From: Acidiphilium acidophilum
Lineage (GTDB): Bacteria > Pseudomonadota > Alphaproteobacteria > Acetobacterales > Acetobacteraceae
Direction of reading: 5' to 3'
Assembly (NCBI RefSeq): GCF_033842475.1
Contig: NZ_JAWXYB010000018.1
Span: forward strand, 2,153,501 to 2,217,500
Length of the DNA stretch: 64,000 bases
The notes under the pieces were generated by a model. It was given only the letters and a program-made list of their open reading frames with translations, had not been told where the DNA came from and did not search any database. Shown piece after piece: positions 28,328-37,825 of this stretch (its first letter is position 1; every line of letters starts with the position of its first letter). The position numbers and the translations under genes were made by a program.

Positions 28328-28481
28328 GTTCCCTCCGCAGGCCGCTTCGCGGCGCTATTCGTTGATCCCATGCCGCTTGGCGGCACCATTGGTTAACCCT
28401 GTATCGCTTGCGGCGGGGTCCGACGCAAGACCCTCCCACGCCGGGCTTGACGGGGCGAACCGCCGGATGCTTTGTCCCGCC

Positions 28482-28823
28482 ATGGCCGAAGCCGCCCCAC
28501 CCCAAACCCACGCGGAACGCGCCGCCGCCGCCCGTAAACGCCGTGAAGCCGAAGCCCTGCGCGCCAATCTTGCGCGGCGGAAGGCGCAGTCGCGCGAACG
28601 GGGCCAGATGGCGGACAGTGGCGCTGAGAAGCAGGACAGTGGAGACAAGAACTTCTTTTTTGAAAAAAAGAAACAAAAAACTTTTTTTGATCTGGGCCTC
28701 GGGTGTTTTCACCGTCACCGACCTAGATTAACAAAAATTTTTTTGTTTCTTTTTTCACAAAAAAAGAAATCCTTCTCTGACCTTTCTTTCCACCATAATC
28801 GCGGCCTCAACCCATGCCGGTAA
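28482..28823 (+). CDS. Small lysine/arginine-rich protein; reading frame runs through a repeat
   Basis: 113-codon frame. The first 45 residues ([20 protein letters not shown], then a helix rich in Arg, Ala, Glu and ending [10 protein letters not shown]) resemble short conserved basic proteins of Acetobacteraceae that normally stop soon after. Here the frame continues through copy C of the palindromic repeat and ends over the dcd start codon, so the second half ([13 protein letters not shown] and beyond) is repeat-derived. Either the gene has a repeat-generated C-terminal extension or the natural stop was lost. No ribosome binding site of note is seen. Confidence 0.5.
   Translation: MAEAAPPQTHAERAAAARKRREAEALRANLARRKAQSRERGQMADSGAEKQDSGDKNFFFEKKKQKTFFDLGLGCFHRHRPRLTKIFLFLFSQKKKSFSDLSFHHNRGLNPCR
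28650..28771. repeat. AT-rich paired-palindrome repeat (copy C)
   Basis: Left arm 28650-28673 (ACTTCTTTTTTGAAAAAAAG then AAAC), CAAAAAACTTTTTTT, a core of about 55 bp with GTTTTCACCG, then AAAAATTTTTTTG and right arm 28746-28770 (TTTCTTTTTTCACAAAAAAA then GAAAT). It lies 43 nt before dcd and inside the frame of the small basic protein. Confidence 0.8.
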
Positions 28824-29368
28824 TGCCCGATCGCTGGATTCGCGATCAGGCCCAGGCCAACGCGATGATCACTCCTTTCGTCGAAACGCAGAAGCGCGAC
28901 GGCGTTATTTCCTATGGCCTGTCATCGTATGGCTACGATGCCCGCGTGGCCGATGATTTCAAGATTTTCACCAATGTCGATTCCGCCGTGGTCGATCCCA
29001 AGAATTTTTCGCCCAGCAGTTTCGTCGATCGCAAGGGGCCGGTCTGCATCATTCCGCCCAATTCCTTCGCACTGGCCCATACGGTGGAATATTTCCGAAT
29101 CCCACGCGACATTCTGGTGATCTGCCTCGGCAAATCCACCTATGCCCGGTGCGGCATCATCGTGAACGTCACCCCGCTCGAACCCGAATGGGAAGGTCAG
29201 GTCACGATCGAGATTTCCAATACCACGCCGTTGCCCGCCAAAATCTATGCCAATGAAGGCATCTGCCAGTTTCTGTTCCTGCAGGGCGCCGGCCCGTGCG
29301 ACGTCAGCTACGCCGACAAATCCGGCAAATACATGCGCCAGACCGGCGTGTCCCTGCCAAAACTGTGA
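28814..29368 (+). CDS. dcd: dCTP deaminase
   Basis: 184-residue trimeric enzyme converting dCTP to dUTP for thymidylate synthesis. Motifs are the N-terminal [21 protein letters not shown], and the active-site [20 protein letters not shown] with the catalytic Glu, followed by [12 protein letters not shown]. The start may be ATG 28814 or ATG 28823; the first gives the usual M-x-x-M-P-D-K/R-W N-terminus. It is followed by murA after 6 nt. Confidence 0.95.
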   Translation: MPVMPDRWIRDQAQANAMITPFVETQKRDGVISYGLSSYGYDARVADDFKIFTNVDSAVVDPKNFSPSSFVDRKGPVCIIPPNSFALAHTVEYFRIPRDILVICLGKSTYARCGIIVNVTPLEPEWEGQVTIEISNTTPLPAKIYANEGICQFLFLQGAGPCDVSYADKSGKYMRQTGVSLPKL

Positions 29369-29374
29369 GGTTTC

Positions 29375-30631
29375 ATGGATAGAATCCGCATCGTCGGCGG
29401 TCGCCCCCTTGAAGGCACCATCGACATTTCCGGCGCGAAAAACGCTGCCCTCATTCTGATGGCCGCCGGTCTCCTGACCGATGACCGCCTCATCCTCGCC
29501 AACGTCCCCGATCTGGCGGACGTTACCACCATGAGCCAGCTTCTCGCCCAGCACGGCATCGCGGTCGAGCGCCCCTCCGCGCGGACCCTTTCGCTCGGCG
29601 GTGCCATCACCAACACCGAAGCGCCGTATGATATCGTCCGCAAAATGCGCGCCTCGATTCTCGTGCTCGGCCCGTTGCTCACCCGCACCCGGGAAGCCCG
29701 CGTCTCCCTGCCCGGCGGCTGTGCCATCGGCACCCGCCCGGTCGATCTCCACCTCAAGGGGCTCGAAGCCATGGGGGCCGAAATCCGCCTCGATGCCGGC
29801 TATATCGACGCCACCGCTCCCCACGGGCTCCACGGCGCCACCATCACCTTCCCCTTCGTTTCGGTGGGCGCGACTGAAAACCTCATGCTCGCCGCCAGCC
29901 TCGCCGAAGGCGAAACCATTCTGATCAACGCCGCCCGCGAACCCGAAATCACCGACCTCGCCACCTGCCTCATCGCCATGGGCGCCGATATCACCGGCCT
30001 CGGCACCGACCGGCTGACCATCGTCGGCGTCAAATCGCTGCATGGTGCCACTCATAGCATCATCCCCGACCGGATCGAAACCGGAACCTACGCCTGCGCC
30101 GCCGCCATCACCGGCGGTGCCGTCACCCTGCGCGGCGCGCGCCCGAACGATCTCGGCGCCGTTCTCGCGACCATGGCCCAGGCCGGTGTCGACGTTACGG
30201 AAACGCCCGGCGGGTTGCACGTCTCGCGCCGCAACGGCCTGCATGGCACCGATGCCATGACGGAACCGTTCCCCGGATTCGCGACCGATATGCAGGCCCA
30301 GTTCATGACCCTCATGGCCGTCGCCGAGGGGGCCTCCATGATTACCGAGTCGATCTTCGAAAACCGCTTCATGCACGTCCCCGAACTCAACCGCATGGGC
30401 GCGCGCATCAACGTCCACGGCTCATCCGCCATTGTCCGCGGGGTTCCCACCCTCGCCGGTGCTCCGGTCATGGCGACCGACCTTCGCGCCTCCTTCTCGC
30501 TCGTCCTCGCCGGACTTGCCGCCCGGGGCGAAACCATCATCAACCGCGTCTATCACCTCGATCGTGGTTATGAAGCCGTCGAACACAAGCTCGCGGCGTG
30601 CGGCGCGCAAATCGAACGCCTGGCCGCCTGA
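29375..30631 (+). CDS. murA: UDP-N-acetylglucosamine 1-carboxyvinyltransferase
   Basis: 418-residue EPSP-synthase-fold enzyme for the first committed step of peptidoglycan synthesis. The start [20 protein letters not shown] with the Lys-Asn pair (GAKNAAL) is diagnostic. The PEP-binding cysteine is present in [18 protein letters not shown], so fosfomycin sensitivity is expected on this basis. The C-terminal domain includes [16 protein letters not shown] and [24 protein letters not shown] lies just before the ATG. Confidence 0.96.
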   Translation: MDRIRIVGGRPLEGTIDISGAKNAALILMAAGLLTDDRLILANVPDLADVTTMSQLLAQHGIAVERPSARTLSLGGAITNTEAPYDIVRKMRASILVLGPLLTRTREARVSLPGGCAIGTRPVDLHLKGLEAMGAEIRLDAGYIDATAPHGLHGATITFPFVSVGATENLMLAASLAEGETILINAAREPEITDLATCLIAMGADITGLGTDRLTIVGVKSLHGATHSIIPDRIETGTYACAAAITGGAVTLRGARPNDLGAVLATMAQAGVDVTETPGGLHVSRRNGLHGTDAMTEPFPGFATDMQAQFMTLMAVAEGASMITESIFENRFMHVPELNRMGARINVHGSSAIVRGVPTLAGAPVMATDLRASFSLVLAGLAARGETIINRVYHLDRGYEAVEHKLAACGAQIERLAA

Positions 30632-30780
30632 AGCGACGCAAGCGGCTTTCATGTCGCCAGACGCCGTAGCGCATGGTTTTGCATGATGACAGTATTGCAA
30701 TGAAAAATCGCTGGAATGCGCGACGCGGGATTTTACATATCGAAGCGCTTTGAACAATCACGATGACAAGGGAGAATAAA

Positions 30781-30855
30781 ATGTTTTATTGGGGTGGCGG
30801 TCTTGGCACCGTTATTATTGTTCTGTTGATTCTGTGGCTCCTCGGCGTCATCTGA
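30781..30855 (+). CDS. 24-residue single-span membrane peptide
   Basis: A very short gene: ATG at 30781, TGA at 30853. The peptide begins MFYWGGG and continues with one hydrophobic stretch of about 17 residues (GTVIIVLLILWLLGVI). GGGAGAA at about 9 nt before the ATG is a good ribosome binding site. It resembles the hydrophobic tail of DUF3309-type small membrane proteins. The 150-nt upstream gap after murA has room for its own promoter. Function unknown. Confidence 0.6.
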   Translation: MFYWGGGLGTVIIVLLILWLLGVI

Positions 30856-31071
30856 ATCGGGCGCGGTCCGATGGCTTGGAGCCGATCTGCTTCGCCATCG
30901 GGCCTGCCTGACGTTTCCAACGCCCCCTGCCGAGTTGGGATCGCACGGTTTCGTGTTGACGTTGCGTCCAGATCGGTTACAAATTCCCTTTTCCGAATGC
31001 ATGCTCCTTCCCAATTCCCGTCCGTCGATCATCCGGCATCGGGTCGGATGACGAACAGGGGGAGATGTCGC

Positions 31072-31563
31072 GTGAACAAATTCAATCGATGGGCGGTTGC
31101 AGGTATCGCCGTATCCGGTCTCACAATCGGCGTCGCGTCTGCCGGCACGATCTACGAAGTCGCAATCCCGACTCCTGCCGCCAAGGTCATGCCCGAACTG
31201 AAAAAGGCGCTTGGTCAAAATCACTTCAAAGTCTTCACCAAGGTGGATATCCTCAAACGGGTGAAGGCGAAGGTCAGTGCGCTCCATATCACGAACTTCA
31301 ATACGCCCGGCTTCAGCAACGTCACCGCCGTCATTTTCTGCAGCCCGGTTTATTTCAACAAACTGCTCGACGCCGACAGCAAGGCCGCCTCCGTCTGCCC
31401 GTTGAGCGTGACCGTCTACAGCCTCAAAGGCAAAACCGAGATCGCCTATCCCGAGCGGGGTCCGATGATCGAGGGCACATCCGCCCACGCGGTCGGGCTG
31501 CAGATCGACAAATCGGTCATGGCCGCGCTCGACAGTATCCCGGGCGCCAAAGCCGCCGACTGA
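31072..31563 (+). CDS. Exported DUF302 domain protein
   Basis: 163-residue protein with a signal peptide (MNKFNRWAVAGIAVSGLTIG, cleavage after ASA near residue 24) and a DUF302-like domain over the rest, recognisable by the early helix, FKVFTKVDILKRVKAK, and the ending with VYSLKGKTEIAYPERGPM. GTG at 31072 is the start because GGGGGAG lies 7-8 nt upstream and it gives a correct signal peptide; the frame is open upstream without support. DUF302 proteins are small alpha-beta proteins of uncertain function, often on their own or fused to oxidoreductases. Confidence 0.8.
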   Translation: MNKFNRWAVAGIAVSGLTIGVASAGTIYEVAIPTPAAKVMPELKKALGQNHFKVFTKVDILKRVKAKVSALHITNFNTPGFSNVTAVIFCSPVYFNKLLDADSKAASVCPLSVTVYSLKGKTEIAYPERGPMIEGTSAHAVGLQIDKSVMAALDSIPGAKAAD

Positions 31564-31572
31564 CGCGGTGGT

Positions 31573-31944
31573 TCAGCAGTCGTTCCCGCGCAGCGTGAAC
31601 GACTGCACGATCCTGTCCTTCAGCGCGAAGGTGGTCGTGCATTCGTCGGTCGTCACCTGCGCCGGAAATCCGGCACCGTAGAACGGGCCATAGAATGGCC
31701 CGTAAAATCCGCCGAAGCCGCCGAACCCATATGACCCCGACTGGTAATCCACCGATTTGTGGACATAGGCGAAATACGTCATGCCGCCGACGTGAATCCG
31801 GCGGTCAGGCACGCCGAGTTGTGCGACCAGGACCGATTCGGGTCGTCCGACGTAACCGGACATCTGTTCAGCCAGGCTGGGGCCAACCGCACAGCCCGCC
31901 AAAGCGATTGCGGCCAGGGGGGCAGCCAGAAGAATTTTACGCAT
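31573..31944 (-). CDS. Small lipoprotein, glycine/aromatic-rich
   Basis: 123-residue lipoprotein: signal peptide MRKILLAAPLAAIALAGC with lipobox LAGC, so Cys18 should be lipid-modified. The body contains GYVGRPESVLVAQLGVPDRR, resembling the SmpA/OmlA-like motif (a gene regulator-free beta-helix domain of small outer membrane lipoproteins), then a Gly/Tyr/Phe run (residues about 75-95) and two Cys at the C-terminus. It is convergent with the DUF302 gene, 9 nt apart. Confidence 0.75.
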   Translation of the reverse strand: MRKILLAAPLAAIALAGCAVGPSLAEQMSGYVGRPESVLVAQLGVPDRRIHVGGMTYFAYVHKSVDYQSGSYGFGGFGGFYGPFYGPFYGAGFPAQVTTDECTTTFALKDRIVQSFTLRGNDC

Positions 31945-32017
31945 CGCGCACTCCGTGGAAACATGTTGCTCGATATATGGTAGCGAATTGGCGTAACCCC
32001 ACCGTTTCGGAAGTGTT

Positions 32018-33022
32018 TCACATCCATAACACATCCGTGATCCGGGGTGCCCCGCTGGCGATCATCGCGAGACGATCGAACCCGAGAGCGATCCCGGCGC
32101 AATCGGGCATCATCCCCAGGGCCGCCAGCAACTCCTCATCCAATGGCCAGTCCGGTTTGCCGTTCATCGCGTGCCGCCGCGCCCGATCCGCGACGAACCG
32201 GGCGCGTTGCTCGACAGGGTCGGTCAGTTCCACGAAGGCATTGGCCAATTCCATCCCGCACACATAGAGCTCGAACCGTTCCGCCACCCGGCCATCCGCG
32301 GGATCGCGCCGCGCCAGCGCTGCGAGCGGCACCGGCCAACCGGTGATGAAGCTCGGGCAGTCCCGCCCGAGTTGCGGCTCGATGCGTCCGAGCATGAGTC
32401 GAAAGAACAGATCCTCCCAGTTCTCGTCCGGACGCAGCGCCACCCCGCTCGCCGCCGCCAGCCGGTCGGCATCCCCCACGCTCGCCAGAACATCCACCCC
32501 GATATAGCGATCGAACGCCTCGCCGATGCTGATCACCTCGAACCGGTCGAGCGCCGATGTCACGCCCCTGCAGGTCACGGCCGGCGGCAGTACCGCGCGC
32601 AGCAGCGTCATCGTTTCGGCGATCAGGCCATCCATCGTCACCCCCGGCCGATACCATTCGAGCATGGTGAACTCCGCCGCATGGGTCGCCGACCCCTCCC
32701 CGTCCCGCCAGGCCCGGGCGAGCTGAAATATCGGCCCCGCTCCGCCCGCAAGCAGTTTTTTCATCGCGAATTCCGGGCTGGTCTGCAGCCATAGCGGCGT
32801 CACCGCGCCATCGGTGTCCCGCCGCGCCGTGGCCATCGCCGCCAGATGTACTTCTTCGCCCGGCGTCGGCACCGCACAAGGCGTCTCGACTTCGGTATAG
32901 CCCCGCGCGGTGAAAAACATCCGCACCGCTTGCGTCAGTAACCCCCGCCGCCGCAGATACGGTAGCCGGGCCGCCAGCCGTTCGGGAACCCAGCCGGGCG
33001 TCATGCTCTCTTGTGCGCTCAT
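32018..33022 (-). CDS. epmA: Elongation factor P--(R)-beta-lysine ligase (class II LysRS-like)
   Basis: 334-residue GenX/PoxA-type enzyme, a class II lysyl-tRNA synthetase core lacking the anticodon-binding domain. It attaches beta-lysine to a conserved lysine of elongation factor P. Motif 1 lies in MFFTARGYTEVETPCAVPTP, motif 2 in FQLARAWRDGE with HAAEFTMLEWYRPG, and motif 3 in ALGFDRLAMI at the C-terminus. The length is that of EpmA. The 23-nt divergent gap to epmB supports the assignment, since the two act in sequence. Confidence 0.94.
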   Translation of the reverse strand: MSAQESMTPGWVPERLAARLPYLRRRGLLTQAVRMFFTARGYTEVETPCAVPTPGEEVHLAAMATARRDTDGAVTPLWLQTSPEFAMKKLLAGGAGPIFQLARAWRDGEGSATHAAEFTMLEWYRPGVTMDGLIAETMTLLRAVLPPAVTCRGVTSALDRFEVISIGEAFDRYIGVDVLASVGDADRLAAASGVALRPDENWEDLFFRLMLGRIEPQLGRDCPSFITGWPVPLAALARRDPADGRVAERFELYVCGMELANAFVELTDPVEQRARFVADRARRHAMNGKPDWPLDEELLAALGMMPDCAGIALGFDRLAMIASGAPRITDVLWM

Positions 33023-33045
33023 GCCCCCGGCGATAGCACCTCCGG

Positions 33046-33993
33046 ATGAGTTTGCGCACGCTCCGCACCCCCGACGACCTGATTACCGCCGGTCTCGCCC
33101 CGCCCGAAGCCCATGCGGCGCTGACGGCGGTTGCCGCCCGCTACGCGACCGCGATTCCAGCCGGCATCGCGGATCTGATCGACCTGCCCGACGATCCGAT
33201 CGGCCGTCAGTTCATCCCCGACAGCGCCGAACTGACCCTGGCCCCCCATGAACTGAACGACCCGATCGGCGATGACGCGCTCTCGCCGTTGAAAGGCATC
33301 GTCCACCGCTACCCCGACCGTGCGCTGCTGAAACCCACCCTCGCCTGCCCGGTCTATTGCCGCTTCTGCTTCCGGCGCGAACATGTCGGCCCGGATGGCG
33401 GCGTGCTCTCCGAAGCCGAACTCGATGCCGCGATCGGCTGGATCGCCGGCCACCCGGACATTGCCGAAGTCATCCTCACCGGTGGCGATCCGTTGATCCT
33501 GTCCGCCCGCCGCATCGACGATATCCTTACCCGGCTCGGCGCGATCCGGCATGTTCGCCGCCTGCGCATCCACACCCGTGTCCCGGTCGCAGCACCCGAA
33601 CGTATCACCGGCGAGCTGGTGGCCGCGCTCGATACCGAAACCCCGCTGTTTCTCGTTCTGCACAGCAACCACGCGCGCGAATTCACCCCGGCCGCCGCCA
33701 ACGCGCTGGCCCGTTTGCGCTACGGCGGCGTCCCCCTGCTGGGCCAGTCGGTCCTGCTGCGCGGGGTCAACGATTCCGAGACCGCGCTGCGCGACCTGTT
33801 CGAAACCATGATCGCGCACCGGGTGAAACCCTATTACCTCCACCAGCTCGATCCCGCCCCCGGAACCGCACGTTTCCACGTGCCGGTCGCCGAGGGCCGC
33901 GCCCTGATCGCGCGGCTGCGCGGCACGCTCTCCGGCACCGCGATCCCCGCCTATATCCAGGATGCCTCCACCGGCAAGACCGTTCTGGCCTGA
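33046..33993 (+). CDS. epmB: EF-P beta-lysylation radical SAM protein (lysine 2,3-aminomutase family)
   Basis: 315-residue KamA-family radical SAM enzyme that makes (R)-beta-lysine from lysine. The cluster motif is CPVYCRFCF (C-x3-C-x2-C) near residue 101. The PLP-lysine region is taken as ASTGKT close to the C-terminus. It is short, as in EpmB, and lacks the extra C-terminal domain of full-length clostridial lysine aminomutase. The start lies 24 nt from the epmA start on the other strand, so the two promoters must sit inside each other's coding sequence. Confidence 0.93.
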   Translation: MSLRTLRTPDDLITAGLAPPEAHAALTAVAARYATAIPAGIADLIDLPDDPIGRQFIPDSAELTLAPHELNDPIGDDALSPLKGIVHRYPDRALLKPTLACPVYCRFCFRREHVGPDGGVLSEAELDAAIGWIAGHPDIAEVILTGGDPLILSARRIDDILTRLGAIRHVRRLRIHTRVPVAAPERITGELVAALDTETPLFLVLHSNHAREFTPAAANALARLRYGGVPLLGQSVLLRGVNDSETALRDLFETMIAHRVKPYYLHQLDPAPGTARFHVPVAEGRALIARLRGTLSGTAIPAYIQDASTGKTVLA

Positions 33994-34037
33994 CGCGGGC
34001 AGTTGGCCACCTCACACGCCTGTGCTAGGCGCGGCGC

Positions 34038-34487
34038 ATGGCTGAACCCCTGATCGCCGTGCTCAACGGCCCTAACCTCAATCTCCTCGGTCTGCGCGAG
34101 CCGGAAATCTATGGTATCCAGACGCTCGACGATCTCGAAGCGGTCTGCGCCGAGGCGGGCGAGCAGCTTGGCCTCGCGATCGATTTCCGCCAGACCAACG
34201 GCGAGGGCGAGCTGATCACCTGGGTGCAGGAATGCCGAGGCCGGGCCGACGGCATCGTGATCAACCCGGCGGGTTATTCCCATACCTCGGTCGCGCTGAT
34301 GGATGCGATCCACGCGGTCGATCTGCCGGTGATCGAGGTGCATCTGTCGAATATTTTCACCCGTGAGGCGTTTCGTCACCATTCCTATATATCGATGGCG
34401 GCGCGCGGCGTGATCTGCGGGCTCGGATTCACCGGCTACCGGCTGGCCTTGCAGGCGATTGCCGAAATTGTGGAGCAGGAAGCATGA
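34038..34487 (+). CDS. aroQ: 3-dehydroquinate dehydratase, type II
   Basis: 149-residue dodecameric type II enzyme of the shikimate pathway. The start [20 protein letters not shown] contains the catalytic arginine/tyrosine loop; [16 protein letters not shown] and the [18 protein letters not shown] block follow. Its stop overlaps the accB start (ATGA), the conserved aroQ-accB-accC arrangement. Confidence 0.96.
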   Translation: MAEPLIAVLNGPNLNLLGLREPEIYGIQTLDDLEAVCAEAGEQLGLAIDFRQTNGEGELITWVQECRGRADGIVINPAGYSHTSVALMDAIHAVDLPVIEVHLSNIFTREAFRHHSYISMAARGVICGLGFTGYRLALQAIAEIVEQEA

Positions 34488-34945
34488 GTTTGTCCTTCGA
34501 TCCCGAGGCGCTACGTCAGTTGGCGGCTCTCCTGAACGACAGCGGACTAGCCGAGATCGAGCTTGAGGAAGGCGATCGCCGGCTCCGGCTCGCCCGCGCG
34601 GTGGCCCCGCCGGTCGCCGCCACGGTCCCGATGATGACGCCGATGATGGCGCCGGTCACCACCGTGCCCGCACCGGTCGCGGCCAGTGCCATCGCCGATC
34701 ACGGCGCCCACCCCGGCGCGGTGAAATCGCCAATGGTGGGTGTGGCCTACCTCGCGCCCGAACCGAGCGCGCCGCCCTTCATCACCGTGGGGGCCAGCGT
34801 CGAGGTCGGGCAGACCCTGCTGCTGATCGAGGCGATGAAAACCTTCAACCAGATCAAGGCGCCCCGTGCCGGCACGGTGAAATCGATCCTGATCACCGCG
34901 GGCCAGCCCGTCGAATACGACGAGCCGCTCGTGATCATCGAATAA
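34484..34945 (+). CDS. accB: Acetyl-CoA carboxylase biotin carboxyl carrier protein
   Basis: 153-residue BCCP. The biotin-accepting lysine is in [17 protein letters not shown] near the C-terminus (about residue 117), and the [20 protein letters not shown] segment opens the biotinyl domain. A proline/alanine-rich linker (about residues 45-75) joins a short N-terminal part. Its stop overlaps accC by one base (TAATG). Confidence 0.96.
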   Translation: MSLSFDPEALRQLAALLNDSGLAEIELEEGDRRLRLARAVAPPVAATVPMMTPMMAPVTTVPAPVAASAIADHGAHPGAVKSPMVGVAYLAPEPSAPPFITVGASVEVGQTLLLIEAMKTFNQIKAPRAGTVKSILITAGQPVEYDEPLVIIE

Positions 34946-36288
34946 TGTTCAGCAAGATCCTGATTGCCAACCGGGGTGAAATCGCGCTCCGGGTGCAGCG
35001 CGCCTGTCGCGAAATGGGCATCGCCACCGTCGCCGTGCATTCGACCGCCGATGCCGATGCGATGCATGTGCGCCTCGCGGATGAAAGCCTGTGCATCGGC
35101 CCGCCGCTCGCCCGCGATTCCTATCTCAACATGCCGGCCCTGCTCTCCGCCGCATTGATCACCGGTGCCGAAGCGATCCATCCCGGCTACGGCTTCCTTT
35201 CGGAAAACGCCGATTTCGCCGAGATGGTCGAGGCCCACGGCCTCGCCTTCATCGGTCCCAGCCCGACCCATATCCGGATGATGGGCGACAAGATCACCGC
35301 CAAGACCACCATGGCCGAACTCGGCGTGCCGCTGGTGCCCGGCTCGGACGGCGAAGTGCCCGATGTCGAGACCGCCATGGCGGTCGCGCGACTGATCGGC
35401 TGCCCGGTTCTGGTCAAGGCCGCCGCCGGTGGTGGCGGTCGCGGCATGAAGGTCGCCCGCACGCTCGACGAAGTCGCCGAAGCCTTCTCCACCGCCCGTG
35501 CCGAGGCCGCCGCCGCTTTCGGCAACAACGCCGTCTACATCGAAAAATATCTCGACAAGCCGCGACATATCGAACTTCAGGTGCTGGGCGACAATTACGG
35601 CAAGGTGGTCCATTTCGGTGAACGCGACTGCTCGTTGCAGCGCCGTCACCAGAAACTGCTCGAAGAAGCCGGCTCCCCCGGCATCACCGAAGCCGAGCGG
35701 ACCGCATTGGGCGCCATTGCCACCCAGGCGCTCGAAAAATTCGGCTATCGCAACGCCGGCACGCTCGAATTCCTGTATCAGGACGGCCAGTTCGCCTTCA
35801 TCGAAATGAACACCCGCCTTCAGGTCGAACACCCGGTGACGGAAATGGTTACCGGGGTCGATCTGGTGCGCGAACAAATCCGTATCGCGTATGGTGAAGC
35901 GCTCGGCTACGGGCAATCGGACGTCAGGGTTTCCGGCCATGCGATCGAATGCCGGATCACCGCGGAGGATCCTGAAACCTTCACGCCCTCCCCCGGCACG
36001 ATCAGCATGTTCCACGCGCCTGGCGGGCTCGGCGTGCGGCTCGATTCGGCAATCTATACCGGCTACCGGGTACCATCGCATTATGACAGCCTCGTCGCCA
36101 AGCTGATCGTTCACGGCCGCACCCGGCCCGAAGCCATCGCCCGGATGCACCGCGCTCTCGAAGAATTCGCCATCGCGGGCATCAAGACCACGATTCCCCT
36201 GCATCTGCGCATCCTTGCGGACCCCGCCTTCCAGAGCGGGCATTATGACATTCACTGGCTGGAAAATTTCGTGTCCGGCGGCAGATAA
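34945..36288 (+). CDS. accC: Acetyl-CoA carboxylase biotin carboxylase subunit
   Basis: 447-residue ATP-grasp enzyme that carboxylates biotin on AccB, the first step of fatty acid synthesis. The start [20 protein letters not shown] is diagnostic. The glycine-rich ATP loop is [15 protein letters not shown], and the catalytic region reads [18 protein letters not shown]. It is translated with accB. After its stop lies a degenerate arm of the AT-rich repeat (36362-36386). Confidence 0.97.
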   Translation: MFSKILIANRGEIALRVQRACREMGIATVAVHSTADADAMHVRLADESLCIGPPLARDSYLNMPALLSAALITGAEAIHPGYGFLSENADFAEMVEAHGLAFIGPSPTHIRMMGDKITAKTTMAELGVPLVPGSDGEVPDVETAMAVARLIGCPVLVKAAAGGGGRGMKVARTLDEVAEAFSTARAEAAAAFGNNAVYIEKYLDKPRHIELQVLGDNYGKVVHFGERDCSLQRRHQKLLEEAGSPGITEAERTALGAIATQALEKFGYRNAGTLEFLYQDGQFAFIEMNTRLQVEHPVTEMVTGVDLVREQIRIAYGEALGYGQSDVRVSGHAIECRITAEDPETFTPSPGTISMFHAPGGLGVRLDSAIYTGYRVPSHYDSLVAKLIVHGRTRPEAIARMHRALEEFAIAGIKTTIPLHLRILADPAFQSGHYDIHWLENFVSGGR

Positions 36289-36361
36289 ACTCCCTGCCAA
36301 GGCTCGCATTACTTCCGATAGCGACCAGTGACCGCCACACGGGCTGTGAGCCAAATCACCA

Positions 36362-36386
36362 GAAGTTTTTCGGCTTCTTTTTTCAC
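36362..36386. repeat. Degenerate right arm of the AT-rich palindromic repeat
   Basis: AGAAGTTTTTCGGCTTCTTT followed by TTTCAC resembles the right arm of the intact copies (AAGTTTTTTGCTTCTTTTTT), but the second half of the palindrome is lost and no left arm is seen nearby. Confidence 0.5.
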
Positions 36387-36525
36387 TCTCCGTACCGCGT
36401 TATGGCCGGTCGATAGGATCGGGATAGCCTGAGTATACGGATCGTGAACAATCGTGCATCCTGATCTCGCAGGGCCAACGTCCAACCCCCTCCGGTATCG
36501 ACGTCTCAGCAAGGAACGACATCCC

Positions 36526-37137
36526 ATGAAACTATCTCTCGCGGCTCTTGCGGTCTCGGCTTTGATCGTTGCCGCACCGTCCGCGCACGCCCGGACCGCC
36601 TCGAAAAACCCGGCCACGGTCAAGGCCGGGACCTACAGGATCGACCCTTATCATACCCAGGTCGTCTTCACGCTGTCGCATTTCGGGTTCACCGAATTTA
36701 CCGGCATGTTCGGCAACGCTTCCGGCAGCCTGGTACTGCACCCGGCCAAACCCGCGAGCGACAAGCTCAGCGTCACGATTCCGGTAGGTTCGGTGCTGAC
36801 CACGGTGCCCGCCCTGACGACCGAGTTGACCAACGCGCAGTGGTTCGATGCGGCAAAATATCCGAACGCGACGTTCACCTCCACCAAGGTGATACGCACC
36901 GGCAAAACCACCGCGACGATCGATGGCAGTTTCACCCTGCATGGCGTGACCAGACCGATCGTGCTCAAGGCGCGGTTCATCGGCGCCGGGATCAACCCGA
37001 TCGACAAATCCTACACCGTGGGATTTTCCGCGACCGGCGTGATCAAGCGCAGCGAATTCGGCGTGAAAGCCTATGTGCCGATGGTCGGTGACGACGTGAC
37101 ATTGACCCTGGCCGGCGCGTTCGAGCGGCAGAAATAA
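36526..37137 (+). CDS. YceI family periplasmic protein
   Basis: 203-residue YceI-family lipocalin-like protein (polyisoprenoid-binding in the studied relative). Signal peptide MKLSLAALAVSALIVAAPSA. The mature part begins GTYRIDPYHTQVVFTLSHFG, the family signature, and ends in GDDVTLTLAGAFERQK. ATG 36526 preferred; GGAAC upstream is a weak ribosome site. YceI genes are commonly partnered with a cytochrome b561 gene, and here the remains of one follow immediately. Confidence 0.93.
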   Translation: MKLSLAALAVSALIVAAPSAHARTASKNPATVKAGTYRIDPYHTQVVFTLSHFGFTEFTGMFGNASGSLVLHPAKPASDKLSVTIPVGSVLTTVPALTTELTNAQWFDAAKYPNATFTSTKVIRTGKTTATIDGSFTLHGVTRPIVLKARFIGAGINPIDKSYTVGFSATGVIKRSEFGVKAYVPMVGDDVTLTLAGAFERQK

Positions 37138-37156
37138 TCCGTGCCGGACCGACCCG

Positions 37157-37580
37157 ACCCGGTATAGTCCGGTTGCGATCATCCTTCACTGGGTGATGGC
37201 GTTGGGGATCATCAGTCTCGCGGCACTCGGGCTGATCATGGTGCATGTGAAGCTGACGCTGCAAACCCAGTTCGAGTTGTTCCATCTGCGTAAATCGATC
37301 GGCATCACCATCCTGCTCGCGGCGTTCCTGCGGATCGCCTGAAAGCGGGCCGGGGCGATCTGGAGTCACCGTCTCCTGTATGTCGCGCTGGTCGCGCTGC
37401 CTTTGACCGGTTGGGCCGCAGTTTCGGGCTCACCATTCGACATCCCGACCATGCTGTACGGCGTGATCCCCTGGCCGGGTCTGCCGACGCTTGCTCATAA
37501 ACAATGTGTCGATCGGGCCGTCCGCCATCACAATGACGTGATATCACTCGGCGCACGAACCGGATTCGGGCCTCGCGATC
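37157..37580 (+). pseudogene. Decayed cytochrome b561 (YceJ-like) gene
   Basis: The forward frame through 37160 reads RYSPVAIILHWVMALGIISL, a clear cytochrome b561 N-terminus with the haem-ligand His in LHW, and continues to an in-frame TGA at 37340-37342 (AAFLRIA-stop). Past the stop the same frame gives WSHRLLYVALVALPLTGWAA and IPWPGLPTLAHK, also b561-like, with the normal linker between them missing. After that the homology fades. No start codon fits at the front. It is therefore a degenerate gene. It follows yceI, as yceJ does in many bacteria. Confidence 0.7.
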
Positions 37581-37825
37581 AGATGGCTCGACCGGTCGGC
37601 GCAATAATATTTCGCGCTGAACCGGGATCGCCGGAGCCCGCAAGGTACGATCGTGCGGCGGAAAGCAGTAAACCAAAACTACGCAAGGCCGCGCCCACCG
37701 GAGTCGTCTGCTCCTGATTTCTCTCGCAAAATCCAGCAGCTTTGCACATACTCAGGACAAGGGAAAAAGACCGGATACGGTTGCCGCCATCCGAGCGCGC
37801 CCTTGGGGCGCAGGAGCGATTGTCC
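37581..37825. other. Non-coding stretch before the oxidoreductase gene
   Basis: Nothing recognisable beyond the faded tail of the cytochrome b561 pseudogene and the ribosome site of the next gene (AGGAGCG at 37812). Several short open frames here have no recognisable product. Confidence 0.4.
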
